The notes: generated by a model from the sequence alone, not told the origin. DNA of 64,000 bases from Cyanobium sp. PCC 7001 (GCF_000155635.1 NZ_DS990556.1:2490607-2554606), one strand, 5' to 3'; positions 1 to 8,375 are shown, counted from the stretch's first letter. A program made the numbers and translations.

Positions 1-923
1 GCGGCCTCCGTCAGCAGCTTCTTCATTCGCGCATCGGGCTTGAACGGCTGGCCTTTGACGATGCCGATGGCGGCGATCGCACCGCGCACCTCGGGGCTGA
101 TGGCGTCGATCGGTTCGTCCTGGATGATCGCGTTCAGGTTCTCGAAGTAGCTGAAGTTGCTGGGGAAGACGGTGTTGAAGGCCTTGCCGGACATATCAAC
201 GAACTCAGTCGGCGCCGGCTTGGCCGCATCCTTCAGCGGATAGACGCGCAGCTTCGACGTGATGTTTTCGACAGCAGGTTTCAGTCCGCCCTTGATTGAG
301 CCTCGCAGGAAGAGGAAGTTCCGGTTCGTCGGCGGCTTGAGCAGGAAGTAGCCCTCGGGGACCGCTCCGGTGTAGCCCGGCGGCAGGACCAGGTACTTGC
401 CGCCCTGGCCCTTGTCAGGCCCGGTAACGCCCATGTTGCCGACAAAGCGTTGCCAGGCGTCGTCGAGAAAACCGAGCATCCCGGGCGGGATCTCGATCAC
501 CGTCGGGCCGTCCTGCGCCAGATCGGTGAAGGTGTAGGCGTACAGCGTGGAGGTGTTGGCCGTGACCACCAGCGTCTGCGAATCCAGCAACTGCGGGAAC
601 AGGGCGATCTTGTTGGCCCCCTTGGCCCCGGCATCTGCCAGGCCGGTACGCACTGCGTACATCGACACCGCGCCTATGTTGTCCAGAAACACCTCCGTGC
701 CGCGCATTCGATCGAGGTTGTCGTAGACCGCTTCGGCAGTCGCCTTGGACGGCACCCCGTCGAAGAAATCGAGGGGTCCGATCGGCGTCGCGACCTTGTT
801 CGGTATCGAGATCGACTTCAGGGTTTGTGGTGATACCTGTGCCAATGCAGGTCCCCCTGTAGCGAAAGCCAGTGCACCGACCACTACTAGTGACGAAAGA
901 CTTTTGATCATTGGTGATTTCAT
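1..923 (-). CDS. DUF1254-family exported protein, 3' end cut by the window edge
   Basis: The frame is open from an ATG at 923 to the window edge (about 307 residues), so the C-terminus is missing. Residues 1-28 form a signal peptide: a charged start, a hydrophobic core (SLVVVGALAFA) and an AxA-like end (PALAQ). The mature part has the DUF1254 layout: a TPIGPLDFFDGVP entry, YDNLDRMRGTEVF, and the 'ANTSTLYAYTFTDL' block typical of the family. Biochemical function of the family is not established; members are usually periplasmic or outer-membrane associated. The next gene upstream on the same strand is a second member of the superfamily, so the two may be a paralogous pair. Function is inferred only at family level. 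Confidence 0.85.
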   Translation of the reverse strand, partial: MKSPMIKSLSSLVVVGALAFATGGPALAQVSPQTLKSISIPNKVATPIGPLDFFDGVPSKATAEAVYDNLDRMRGTEVFLDNIGAVSMYAVRTGLADAGAKGANKIALFPQLLDSQTLVVTANTSTLYAYTFTDLAQDGPTVIEIPPGMLGFLDDAWQRFVGNMGVTGPDKGQGGKYLVLPPGYTGAVPEGYFLLKPPTNRNFLFLRGSIKGGLKPAVENITSKLRVYPLKDAAKPAPTEFVDMSGKAFNTVFPSNFSYFENLNAIIQDEPIDAISPEVRGAIAAIGIVKGQPFKPDARMKKLLTEA

Positions 924-969
924 GAGAAGTTAAACCTTGATAGTCGGATTTCGTTGATTGAAAGCCCGC

Positions 970-1098
970 TCACTTTACGAGTTCAATCTCGCTGGGCCGC
1001 CAGTTCTTATCGATCCACGGCTGAAGCGACCCGTAAATGGGCAGGATCGCGAACCGGCTGCCCGGTAGTGTCTGAAACCATTGGAATCGAGGCCATAA
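970..1098 (-). pseudogene. C-terminal remnant of a third DUF1254/DUF1214 protein
   Basis: Directly behind the TAA of the 485-residue gene the same frame stays open for 42 codons to a TGA at 972-970. The translated stretch contains FQTLPGSRFAILPIYGSLQ followed by PWIDKNWRPSEIELVK. This is the usual C-terminal signature of DUF1254/DUF1214 proteins (a xQTxPGxxx..LRLYGPLEPWFDKTWRPGEIE-type ending, recalled from the family). The segment has no start codon or ribosome-binding site of its own. It is best read as the tail of a deleted or recombined paralogue left in the gap between the two intact genes. Confidence 0.7.
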
Positions 1099-2556
1099 TT
1101 AATTTGCCTTCACGATGCCCGGTGGCTTCCATGTGCCTGCACCGGGTGGCAAGATCGATGGCGCCTCGGTCTTCGGCCAGTAGAGGCGCATCACGAGATA
1201 GATCGGACCGTCTGGCGCAGGGAGCCAGTTCAACTCCTTGCCCTCGCCGGGCGAATCCTTCTGGACGTAAAGGGTGAGAGATCCGTCTTTCCCCTTCTTC
1301 ATGTTGGGAATCATCGGCGAATTGATGAGGTAGCGGTTGATCGGATTCTTGATCAGATACTGGGTCTTGCCGTCATACATGGTGACTGACCAGAAGGCAT
1401 TCACCGGAGGGTATTGACCCGCAGGGAATGTAATGGTGTAATTGTTCTTGCTGCCATCGAGTTTCTTGCCATCGCCGTCCACGCGGGTCAGCGGATAAAC
1501 TGCCTCGACGGCGCTGTTGCCATACAGACCTGCCTTGGCGGTGCCGGCTCTCTTGAGCCAGTCGCCGTTGTAGTGAGCTTCGTCTCCCGGAAGGGATCCA
1601 ACTTGCCAGCCATTGATGTCGGTCAGACCCGAGGCCAGGAAGGTGCTGATTTTTTCATCACCAGCCTTCATGCCTTGGACGATGGCTTTCTGGTGCTCTG
1701 GCGAAAGGTCCTTCAAGTCGATGGTCTTCTTCGGGCCGATGCCGATGGTCGTGAGCTTTGCGCGGATGTCTTTGTCCACGTCCGTTTCCGGAACATATTC
1801 AAGCGCCGCGTGGAGGTAGCTCCAGAAATTCTCTTTGATTCCTGCGGTGGTAGCCGGACTGAAGTCGATCGTCGGAGCGGCGGCAGGTGCAGGTTGTTTG
1901 AGGAAGGAGGAAAGCGGTTCCGCCTTGTAGCTATCCTGGACCTTGATCACATTCGGCATGTCTGCCGGGTCGAAGAGTTGGGTCCGATAAATGGCGACGG
2001 AGAAGGGTGTACTGGAAGTGAAGACTTTTTTGATTCCTGCCGGCTTATTCCCTTTCCAATCGGGTCCGACAACCATGTAGCTGCCCTGAGCATTGCCGGT
2101 GGAGCGGCTGCCGATGTAGCCGTAGTTGTAGGTGTTGCCGTCGGTCAGCTGGACGGCGTAGTAGCGATCTTTTTCTACCGCTGGCACGGTCAGGACCATC
2201 GGTTCGGCGCGGAGGTCCAGCCAGACGAAAGAATAGGGGGTGTCGCTATTCGGTGTGATCACCGCAGTGTCCTTGTAGGTGTAGACCCTCGGCTCGTTCT
2301 TGATCTGATTGAACGGGGCCTTGAACTGGCTGCCTACCTTGTCAATGGCATATTCATACATCACGGCGTAGTTCATCACGATGGGCAGGCCGTAGATGAA
2401 GCCCTTCTCGGCGATGGCCTTCACTTCCGTAATGCCGAGGTCGGGCATGGCGGCTTGTACGGAAGGGTCGAAGGGCTTGCCCCAGCTGGTGGTGGCTACC
2501 ACAACAGTTGCGCCACCTAGTAAGCCCAGGATAAACTCGCGTCTGTGCATGCTCAT
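1099..2556 (-). CDS. DUF1254/DUF1214-domain protein with a twin-arginine-like signal
   Basis: 485 residues. The N-terminus has two arginines followed by a hydrophobic stretch (HRREFILGLLGGATVVVA), resembling a Tat signal. The ATG at 2556 is preceded by a purine-rich GGAAAG; an ATG two codons inside would also keep the signal. The N-terminal half has the DUF1254 block (FIYGLPIVMNYAVMYEY and VITPNSDTPYSFVWLDLRAEP); the C-terminal third is DUF1214 (PPVNAFWSVTMYDG, NRYLINSP, GSLTLYVQ, NWLPAPDGPIYLVMRLYWP). Family members are exported proteins of unestablished activity. It ends 175 bp before the next DUF1254 gene, and that gap holds a further family remnant. The organism's other genes in this part are accessory, so horizontal acquisition is likely. 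Confidence 0.88.
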   Translation of the reverse strand: MSMHRREFILGLLGGATVVVATTSWGKPFDPSVQAAMPDLGITEVKAIAEKGFIYGLPIVMNYAVMYEYAIDKVGSQFKAPFNQIKNEPRVYTYKDTAVITPNSDTPYSFVWLDLRAEPMVLTVPAVEKDRYYAVQLTDGNTYNYGYIGSRSTGNAQGSYMVVGPDWKGNKPAGIKKVFTSSTPFSVAIYRTQLFDPADMPNVIKVQDSYKAEPLSSFLKQPAPAAAPTIDFSPATTAGIKENFWSYLHAALEYVPETDVDKDIRAKLTTIGIGPKKTIDLKDLSPEHQKAIVQGMKAGDEKISTFLASGLTDINGWQVGSLPGDEAHYNGDWLKRAGTAKAGLYGNSAVEAVYPLTRVDGDGKKLDGSKNNYTITFPAGQYPPVNAFWSVTMYDGKTQYLIKNPINRYLINSPMIPNMKKGKDGSLTLYVQKDSPGEGKELNWLPAPDGPIYLVMRLYWPKTEAPSILPPGAGTWKPPGIVKAN

Positions 2557-2892
2557 ATGTGATTCTTTCCGTGTTACCTACTATTTTAACCTGTTTCCGG
2601 GAGCTACGCCAAATAAGGTGCGTCTAACGCCCAAAGCAGCGGCGCTGCAGATCTTCTGACTACATTTGTTTCTTCTTTGACAAGTGAACATTGGTTGATC
2701 CTAGCCACTAGGCAATAGAAGCGGATCCTCAGAATATTTACTTGAACGGCTCTCTTCGGTGCGGATCTGACATTGGGGTTGCAGTGTCGAGCGGTACTAT
2801 TAGATCGATCGGCAGGTTTCTTCGTCGCAGACAGGGTCGGTTGCAGTGTAGATAGAGCCAGGACTCAATCAAGGGCAATCATCGAGAAGCTG
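2557..2892. other. Intergenic stretch without a recognised gene
   Basis: About 336 bases between two minus-strand genes, AT-richer than the core genome of this window. I see no convincing coding frame, RNA gene or strong terminator in it. It probably holds the promoter of the DUF1254/DUF1214 gene, but no clear -35/-10 pair stands out. Confidence 0.5.
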
Positions 2893-3591
2893 TCAATTTG
2901 TTCGTTGACGCAAGAGCGCGATCCCGGTAAGCAGAGACCACAGGGGCAACAAGATCAGGAAAACCAGCTGAAACTGTTGGGTCACAGACCAAAGGCCTAG
3001 CACCCCCAGCACAAAAACCGCTCCATAGCAAAATCCGACAACCATCAGCAGGCGGCCGTATGGCTTGCCCGCACGCCACATGGTACTGCCCATTACCAGA
3101 CCCCAAAAACCCATGACTGGACCCTCCATGATCCAAAGACCCTGCTGGGCACCCTTCGCAAGGGCCAGCCAGGTGGTCTCGCTGGCGACTTTGATGGCCG
3201 GGTCACCGGCGGCATGCATTGCCGCCAGGGGTGACACCGTGGCAAACAACAGGGCGTCACCGGCAATACCCATCACCGCGTAAGTAACAATGCACAGCGC
3301 CGCGATGTCAATCAGCGCGCCGTGCTCTACGCGCATTACCGACCATAGGTAACCGCCAATCACCAAGAACGGAAGGTAGAAGCCAAGTGTGTCCAGAATT
3401 AGCGAAGCGTGAAAATAATCGTGTGTAGGGGCGGGCAGGCTGAGAAATATTGCTGGCTCAAAGACTACGGCGAGGTCACCCTTCAGGGCTACCATATACA
3501 CAGCGATTTGCGACCAGGCTAGCAGTGCGCCAATTATCGCCACTCGGCCGGCTAAGCGTCTTGGGGTTTCCGTATCCTGTGTATTTCGCAT
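2893..3591 (-). CDS. Polytopic membrane protein of unknown function
   Basis: 232 residues if the ATG at 3591 is used; an in-frame start 21 codons upstream (3654) would add a stretch with no membrane character, so the shorter form is preferred. About six hydrophobic segments can be seen, for example VAIIGALLAWSQIAVYMVAL, LGFYLPFLVIGGYLW, LCIVTYAVMGIAGDALLFA, and a C-terminal pair ending in LVFLILLPLWSLLTGIALL. A basic QRTN tail suggests a cytoplasmic C-terminus. I do not recognise a named family. It lies between the DUF1254 cluster and an insertion-sequence remnant, so it belongs to the accessory region. Confidence 0.65.
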   Translation of the reverse strand: MRNTQDTETPRRLAGRVAIIGALLAWSQIAVYMVALKGDLAVVFEPAIFLSLPAPTHDYFHASLILDTLGFYLPFLVIGGYLWSVMRVEHGALIDIAALCIVTYAVMGIAGDALLFATVSPLAAMHAAGDPAIKVASETTWLALAKGAQQGLWIMEGPVMGFWGLVMGSTMWRAGKPYGRLLMVVGFCYGAVFVLGVLGLWSVTQQFQLVFLILLPLWSLLTGIALLRQRTN

Positions 3592-3938
3592 AGGGCAAGT
3601 CCATTGTTTCGGGACCTTGCTAGTATAACTCAGCGAGGGTGCGTTAGCGCACATACCGCGTCCATCTCGATGTCTTTGCTTGACCTGTTCTTTGATTCTT
3701 CCTGAAACCAGTTTGTGTAGGGTGCTTGAAATAGAAATCTGATCACCGAAGGCGTCTCATATACCAGCTCTTCTGGTTGAGCGCCAATGGCCGGCCACTT
3801 CAAAACCATGCTTCTGGAAAAATCTCACGTTCTCTTCTTCGTCGGTTTCCAAATAAAGTATGGCGGCGCGTTGCCCCCGGCTTCAGGAAAGATGTAACCC
3901 CTCTCATTCGTACATCCGGGGGCTTGAGGACATGGCCA
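3592..3938. other. Intergenic stretch upstream of the IS remnant
   Basis: About 350 bases. The later part reads on in the frame of the transposase gene, but that upstream extension has no transposase-like residues. The left inverted repeat of the insertion sequence should lie here; I could not identify one because the right end of the element is missing. Confidence 0.4.
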
Positions 3939-4445
3939 ATGCGTCGTTACGGCGAGGCCGTCAAGGCTGATTTGAGGAGGCGGATGAGCCCGCCGCAGAG
4001 GCAGAGCGTGGCCCGGATATCAGAGGAGCTGGGCATCCACGTGATCACCCTCTACAAATGGAGGAAGGCCTGGCGGTTGCAGGGAGAGGTGGTGCCGGCA
4101 TCCGAGAAGGAACCAGAAGGCTGGAGTGCTGCCGGCAAGTTCACCGTGGTAATGGAGACGGCTGGGTTGAACGCCACTGAGCTGAGTTCCTCCTGCCGGG
4201 AGCGGGGCCTCTTCCCTGAGCAGGTGAGCCGATGGCGGCAGACCGCCCAGGATGCCAACGCCAAGCCGGTGCTGACCATGGCCGAGCAGAAGGAGCTCGA
4301 GAAGCTCCGCGCCCAGGACCAGCGGGAGATCAAGGCTCTCAAAAAGGAGCTGCAGCGTAAGGAGAAGGCCATGGCAGAGATGGCGGCCTTGCTGGTGCTG
4401 CGAAAAAAGTGGGAGGCCTTCTGCTCGGAGGACGCGGAAGGCTGA
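3939..4445 (+). CDS. IS3-like transposase OrfA (helix-turn-helix and coiled coil)
   Basis: 168 residues from the ATG at 3939; the frame is open further upstream but that part has no family character. Residues 20-40 carry a helix-turn-helix (ARISEELGIHVITLYKWRKAW), a second HTH-like block follows (LSSSCRERGLFPEQVSRWR), and residues 115-150 form a charged heptad region (ELEKLRAQDQREIKALKKEL) like the leucine zipper of OrfA proteins. OrfA binds the ends of the element and, by frameshifting, supplies the N-terminus of the OrfAB transposase. It lies just downstream of the integrative element. Family assignment beyond IS3-like is not attempted. Confidence 0.75.
   Translation: MRRYGEAVKADLRRRMSPPQRQSVARISEELGIHVITLYKWRKAWRLQGEVVPASEKEPEGWSAAGKFTVVMETAGLNATELSSSCRERGLFPEQVSRWRQTAQDANAKPVLTMAEQKELEKLRAQDQREIKALKKELQRKEKAMAEMAALLVLRKKWEAFCSEDAEG
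4403..4409 (+). promoter_or_regulatory. Programmed -1 ribosomal frameshift site A_AAA_AAG
   Basis: Near the end of orfA the bases read CGA AAA AAG in its frame, forming the classical bacterial heptamer A AAA AAG. Slipping back by one base enters the open orfB frame (GTG GGA GGC ...). The position, just before the orfA stop and inside the orfB overlap, matches the frameshift signals known from IS3-family elements. Its use here is inferred. Confidence 0.6.
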
Positions 4446-4627
4446 CGAGCGCCGCGCACCGGCGGAAGGTGATCGAGCTGATCGGCGAGGCCAATGCTGC
4501 GGGCGCCTGCCTGGTGAGCGCCTGCGATGAGATCGGCATCTGCCTGCGCACCCTCAAACACTGGCGGAAGGCCTTTCTGGGGGATGGGGACGGCAAGGAC
4601 CGCCGTAAAGGCAGTGATGACTGGTGA
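4409..4627 (+). pseudogene. IS3-like transposase OrfB, N-terminal fragment
   Basis: About 72 codons in the -1 frame of orfA. The fragment holds a recognisable OrfB beginning: HRRKVIELIGEANAAGACL, then a helix-turn-helix-like CDEIGICLRTLKHWRKAF and GDGDGKDRRKGS. In intact proteins several hundred residues with the integrase core follow; here the frame ends in DDW and a stop. The 3' part of the element has been deleted or replaced, and nothing recognisable of it is seen downstream. Confidence 0.65.
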
Positions 4628-4808
4628 CTGGTGCCGGAATAACCCATCCAGGGAGGGCTGGATCATCACCTCGGCTGGGTCTGCTTCCAGCGTCGTCACG
4701 GTGCTGCCGTGACAGCATCAGAAGCACCCCCCTCTTTACCTGTTGTGAGAAAACGGTAGATGAAGTGGTTAGATTCTTTGCGCCGTAGGCGATCTGAGCG
4801 TATTGCGA

Positions 4809-6281
4809 TCACGCGCAATTTCTCAAATCCTTTGTCATGAAGGGCGTTTGGCTGTCTGATTTACCGACATGGGCGTCTGGAGATAGGGGGGAGCAGAGGC
4901 TTAGCGCCTCGAGCCAGGCCGAGCCGGATGGTGTGAGCCGGTAGCCAGTGCCCTTTCGCCGTATAGCCTTTGCACCCCGGAGTGTGTTCAGGGCGTTGTA
5001 GACCGACTGCGCTGGTCGGCCGGTGGCACGGGTCAGCTCGCCCGGCGTGGTTCCAGCCTTCGCCAGGATCTGCTTGTGCAGCGCCACGAGCACCTGCTCG
5101 ACGCAGTTCTCGAACACGTAGCCCTCCGTAACGCACAGGCGCCCGCCGCGCAGTTCATAGGCGAACCGGCGGTAGCCGGAGCCGCGCAGTTTCAGGACGT
5201 GCCACAGCCGGAGCTGGGTGCCGTCGGCCTGCTGCCTCGCCTGGATCATGTGTATCACACTCGGCACCTCCTGAAAGGCCGGATGCCCGCCGATGCCCTT
5301 GATGTCCGGCGTCCCGGCTCGGGTGGTGTGGTGGAGGAGCCACAAGGCGCAATGGCGGCAAACTATCTGCTTCAGGAGTCGCAGGTAGGCGTCAATCGGT
5401 CCCACGCCGGTGTTGATCCCAGCGCCACGGAGAACCGCGTTAGCGGTGTCGATCACCACCACGCACAGGTCCCCCTTGGCCAACCGGGTGGCCAGCCGAT
5501 CGAGGCCCTGGAGAGTGACGTTCCAGGCACGTTCGCCAGTGTCATCATCCTGCGCCCAGATCTCAACTTGGGCGCCACGCTCTACCGCCTGGGCGTCTTC
5601 GAGGTAGCTCTCCCACATGCTGTAGGCCGACCCTTCACCGTCTGGGGCTATCACCAGTGCGGTGGTGCGGGGATCGTCTTCCGGATCGTTTCGCGGGGCC
5701 TCGTGGTCCAGGAATCCACAATCCCTGGCGCTGTAGACCGTGACAAGTTCAGCGGCGGCAGTGGTTTTGCCACCGGCACCATCGGCCACCAGCAGGTGCA
5801 GATCACGATCCAGGCCAAAGCCGGGGAGCTGCTGGCGTAGGCCAGCGCCAGCCTTGGCCTTCCCGATCACTCGGCCACGGTTTCCTTTCTGATTGGTGCC
5901 GTGACTGAGCTGGTAGCCGTGCTGCTCGGCCCACAGAATGAGAACGCGCTCTTGGGCGCGATCACGACTTACGCTAAGGCGGTAAAGCTCGGCGTAGTGG
6001 GCGTCGATCTCGTTCTGGTCATCGGCCAGCGTGGCTGCCATTAAGCCCTCGACCGCTGCTTGTATGCGCTCAGCAGTGGAGGGCCCCGTCTTCAGTGCTG
6101 AGGGGGCTTGCGGTAATGCCTCTTGCGACTGTTTAGGCCTGGGAGAATCAAGCCGCTTCAGCTCGGCTTTGAGCGTGGCGCTGTACCAGCCATCCTGAGC
6201 TCTTGATGGGTTGAATTGACTGTCCGGGTTAAGAACTCTGAGAGTGACTAGTCTCTCCCAGGCATCGCGTTCCTTAGTCAC
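4809..6281 (-). CDS. RepA-like RecA-fold ATPase with C-terminal winged helix
   Basis: 490 residues from a GTG at 6281, chosen because GGAGG lies seven bases before it; an ATG 19 codons upstream has no such site. A Walker A loop is seen at about residues 166-173 (ADGAGGKT) and a Walker B strand at about 272-281 (LCVVVIDTAN), followed by LWLLHHTTRAG. This fits the RepA/AAA_25 helicase-type ATPases found in plasmids and integrated elements. The last 80 residues look like a winged helix (GELTRATGRPAQSVYNAL). It overlaps the preceding 70-residue gene by eight bases, suggesting coupled translation. A role in replicating or maintaining the integrative element is inferred; primase or structural genes are not seen. 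Confidence 0.72.
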   Translation of the reverse strand: MTKERDAWERLVTLRVLNPDSQFNPSRAQDGWYSATLKAELKRLDSPRPKQSQEALPQAPSALKTGPSTAERIQAAVEGLMAATLADDQNEIDAHYAELYRLSVSRDRAQERVLILWAEQHGYQLSHGTNQKGNRGRVIGKAKAGAGLRQQLPGFGLDRDLHLLVADGAGGKTTAAAELVTVYSARDCGFLDHEAPRNDPEDDPRTTALVIAPDGEGSAYSMWESYLEDAQAVERGAQVEIWAQDDDTGERAWNVTLQGLDRLATRLAKGDLCVVVIDTANAVLRGAGINTGVGPIDAYLRLLKQIVCRHCALWLLHHTTRAGTPDIKGIGGHPAFQEVPSVIHMIQARQQADGTQLRLWHVLKLRGSGYRRFAYELRGGRLCVTEGYVFENCVEQVLVALHKQILAKAGTTPGELTRATGRPAQSVYNALNTLRGAKAIRRKGTGYRLTPSGSAWLEALSLCSPLSPDAHVGKSDSQTPFMTKDLRNCA

Positions 6282-6486
6282 GAAATGGCCTCCAGACTGA
6301 GACCTGTTGGCGCAGGCTGAGGTCATTTGTCTTTGCAACTTTCCCTAAGGCAATGTAGAAAGCTGCTTCTGCATAAGCTTGCTGCACAGCTAGCGCGATG
6401 TCTGGGGACAACGCAATCTCGGGAGAAGTCGTACCAACTTCTCCTTTGCCGGCGCCGGAGCCGGTAGCATGATCATGCTGATCCAC
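6274..6486 (-). CDS. Small protein of the integrative element, unknown function
   Basis: 70 residues from a GTG at 6486, preceded by GGAGG at ideal distance. The protein has an acidic, flexible N-terminus and a predicted helix (IALAVQQAYAEAAFYIAL). It sits between the excisionase-like gene, 14 bases upstream, and the ATPase gene, whose start it overlaps (GTGACTAA carries both signals). I recognise no family. The shared gene order suggests it works with the ATPase. Confidence 0.6.
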   Translation of the reverse strand: MDQHDHATGSGAGKGEVGTTSPEIALSPDIALAVQQAYAEAAFYIALGKVAKTNDLSLRQQVSVWRPFRD

Positions 6487-6500
6487 GGTGGCCTCCGTAA

Positions 6501-6749
6501 TCAGCGGGCGACGTCCATTCCCCTCGAGAAGGTTTCCACCTTGCTCGCGGGGACATGGTGCATCTCCGTGAAGCTGGCTTCTGCCGCCTCTGGATGCCAC
6601 TGCAATTTCCCGGTAGACAGGCCGGCGAAGCGATAATCACGCCCTTGCCGAAAGGGTGATTTCGCTGCTCGGCGCAGCTTGAGTAGCGTTTGAGGATGCA
6701 CGCCAAGGCGCTCAGCCATGGCGGTGGTTCCAACCCAACTGGGTTTCAT
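6501..6749 (-). CDS. Excisionase-like helix-turn-helix protein
   Basis: 82 residues. Residues 8-30 form a helix-turn-helix (TTAMAERLGVHPQTLLKLRR) followed by a wing-like segment (GRDYRFAGLSTGKLQWHPEAAEASF), the layout of MerR/Xis-type DNA-binding proteins. Such proteins commonly act as recombination directionality factors for tyrosine recombinases, and an integrase gene lies two genes upstream on the same strand. No strong ribosome-binding site is visible before the ATG. Excisionase function is inferred from fold and context; a plain repressor is the alternative. Confidence 0.6.
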   Translation of the reverse strand: MKPSWVGTTAMAERLGVHPQTLLKLRRAAKSPFRQGRDYRFAGLSTGKLQWHPEAAEASFTEMHHVPASKVETFSRGMDVAR

Positions 6750-6758
6750 AACTGGAAT

Positions 6759-6775
6759 CGCGCCTGCTAGGCGCG
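6759..6775. repeat. Perfect 7-bp inverted repeat at a gene junction
   Basis: CGCGCCT and its complement are separated by three bases. The repeat covers the stop codon of the 116-residue gene and lies ten bases before the start of the excisionase-like gene. It could be an RNA hairpin or a small operator; there is no U-run, so a terminator is unlikely. Confidence 0.4.
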
Positions 6776-7117
6776 AGGGAAGCCATGCCTGTCTTCCGTT
6801 TGGAGCAGATCATCTTGCCAGCGCCGAGCTGCTTTCAGCAGCTTCTGCCACTTGAGGGCATCGCTGCCTCCGTAGCTGAAGCACTCGTCAATCGGGATGA
6901 GCCCGATGCGAGTGTGGCGGCGGATGAACCGCGCCCAGGCGGCGCGGTTTACACCATGGGGAAGCCGGTAGTTCTCCATGCCCGGGATAGGTGCATCGAG
7001 TGCGACAGGCTTGCGTTCTGGTTTGGCAGCTAGCTCCAAACTGAAGGTTGAATGGCTTGGGTGTTGCGCCGGGGCGACCGAAGTTGCTGATCGGGTCAAC
7101 GAAAAAACTCTAACCAC
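6767..7117 (-). CDS. Unknown protein of the integrative element
   Basis: 116 residues, no recognised family. The middle is regular protein-like sequence (GVNRAAWARFIRRHTRIGLI, then FSYGGSDALKWQKLLKAARRW) with aromatic and basic residues, suggesting a small nucleic-acid-binding or structural protein. It lies 34 bases after the integrase gene and 17 before the excisionase-like gene, so all are probably one transcription unit. Confidence 0.5.
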   Translation of the reverse strand: MVRVFSLTRSATSVAPAQHPSHSTFSLELAAKPERKPVALDAPIPGMENYRLPHGVNRAAWARFIRRHTRIGLIPIDECFSYGGSDALKWQKLLKAARRWQDDLLQTEDRHGFPRA

Positions 7118-7151
7118 TCCGAGGGCTTCCGCAAGCTCTCGATGACTCCAT

Positions 7152-8375
7152 TCATCGCTTTAAAGCGGAGAAAGCTGCGGCCGTAGTTCTGTCCGTGGCG
7201 GTTTCGTATGCCCTGCTATGTGCTTGCAGCCCATGACCCATAGCCCTGCATATCTGTGCCGTTTCGACACTCATACGGTGCGCCCGCACGCTGTAGGTGT
7301 CACGGAAGCTGTACGCTCGAAGCCATAGGCCCTTCCTGGCGTATTTCTCCTGCAGTGCCTTCCACTCCGGCTGGCGCGCGAGAAATTGCTGGACGTAGTG
7401 GCCATCAAGCTTCCGCTCCAAGCCGTCCTGGCCCACGGGCCAAGGCAGCCGCCCTGCGTCCATTGCTTCGGCCAGCTCCCAAGTCATCAGTTCCCCGTCC
7501 GCGTTCTCGAGAGGCAGAGGCTGAAGCCAGCGTGGTTCAGTTTTGTTTGGACCGGACACCTTGCGGTAGGAGCACCACAGACCCACCACTCCGCTGTCGG
7601 TGTGTCGAGGCGTGATGCACTGCAGCTCACACGGACGTAAGCCGTATTGCGTCAGCAGTCGCAGGACGTTTGCCCATCGCGGATTGCGGGTCTCGATGGC
7701 TGAGATCAGCTCCAGAAGCTCGGTGTCGGTGAGGGTGGCCTTGGTCCGCTTCTCTGGAGGTCGGCCTCGCAGCTCCTGGATCGACGTTTGATCAATGCGC
7801 CAGCTCGGGGACATGCTGTGCCGCGCCACCGCATGATCCATGAAGTTCCGCAGCGCCAGGCAGCAGGCGAAGCGGCTTGCTGGCTTGCCTTTCCACCGCT
7901 CCAGGGTCCTTTTAAGCAGCTCGTAGCCATCGGCCGGTGGAGCGGGCTGCCTTAGGAGCCGCAGGGCCTCGAACAGATAGGGCTCGTAGTTCGCCTGCCA
8001 GGTTTTGTCGAGGATCTGGTTGCGGCCTTGTTGGAGCGACTCCCGGAACGATTCCACGATGGCTGGCCAGCTCTTCAGCACACGGTGGGATTGCTTGTCG
8101 CTGGCCCCCAGGGCCTCTCTCAAAGCGGCTTGGAGGGTCAGCCCGCCAGCCTTCCATGCCGCATAGGTGCGGTTGATCAGCAGCAGGGCATCGGCAACTT
8201 GATCCGGGGCCCAATCAAACGGGAGTGCAGCCGATTGGCTGGGTACGTCTCGGCCGCGCACCTTGAGCCGTACGCGCCCTTTGTCCTCGCTGACGGTCCA
8301 GCCCTGACGACCTTCGCGGACCATCTGGCGGAACCCGTCTTCCCATGTCGCAGAGCGGCGGACAGAAGATGGCAC
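7152..8375 (-). CDS. Tyrosine recombinase (site-specific integrase)
   Basis: 407 residues from a GTG. The C-terminal catalytic domain shows Arg247 (YGLRPCEL), Lys272 (YRKVSG), Arg358 in YSFRDTYSVR, His381 (MGHGLQAHS) and the nucleophile Tyr390. The first histidine of the usual HxxR box is replaced by Tyr355, a variation seen in some integrase families. The N-terminal 200 residues hold the arm- and core-binding regions. The enzyme would integrate and excise the adjoining element. GCGGACA repeats lie over and just before its start. A host tRNA or other attachment target was not found next to it. Confidence 0.85.
   Translation of the reverse strand: MPSSVRRSATWEDGFRQMVREGRQGWTVSEDKGRVRLKVRGRDVPSQSAALPFDWAPDQVADALLLINRTYAAWKAGGLTLQAALREALGASDKQSHRVLKSWPAIVESFRESLQQGRNQILDKTWQANYEPYLFEALRLLRQPAPPADGYELLKRTLERWKGKPASRFACCLALRNFMDHAVARHSMSPSWRIDQTSIQELRGRPPEKRTKATLTDTELLELISAIETRNPRWANVLRLLTQYGLRPCELQCITPRHTDSGVVGLWCSYRKVSGPNKTEPRWLQPLPLENADGELMTWELAEAMDAGRLPWPVGQDGLERKLDGHYVQQFLARQPEWKALQEKYARKGLWLRAYSFRDTYSVRAHRMSVETAQICRAMGHGLQAHSRAYETATDRTTAAAFSALKR

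Larger units (their letters stand above)
3939..4627 (+). mobile_element. Truncated IS3-like insertion sequence
   Basis: The segment holds a complete first transposase gene (orfA), a slippery A-run and only the first 70 or so codons of the second gene (orfB). Two overlapping frames joined by a -1 shift is the standard IS3-family layout. The catalytic DDE part of orfB is absent, so this copy cannot move by itself. Terminal inverted repeats and target duplications could not be assigned. Confidence 0.7.

Noticed and set aside
1414..2520. Plus-strand frame of 368 codons over the DUF1254/DUF1214 gene
   Set aside because: The minus strand encodes a recognisable exported protein; the plus frame has no motif.
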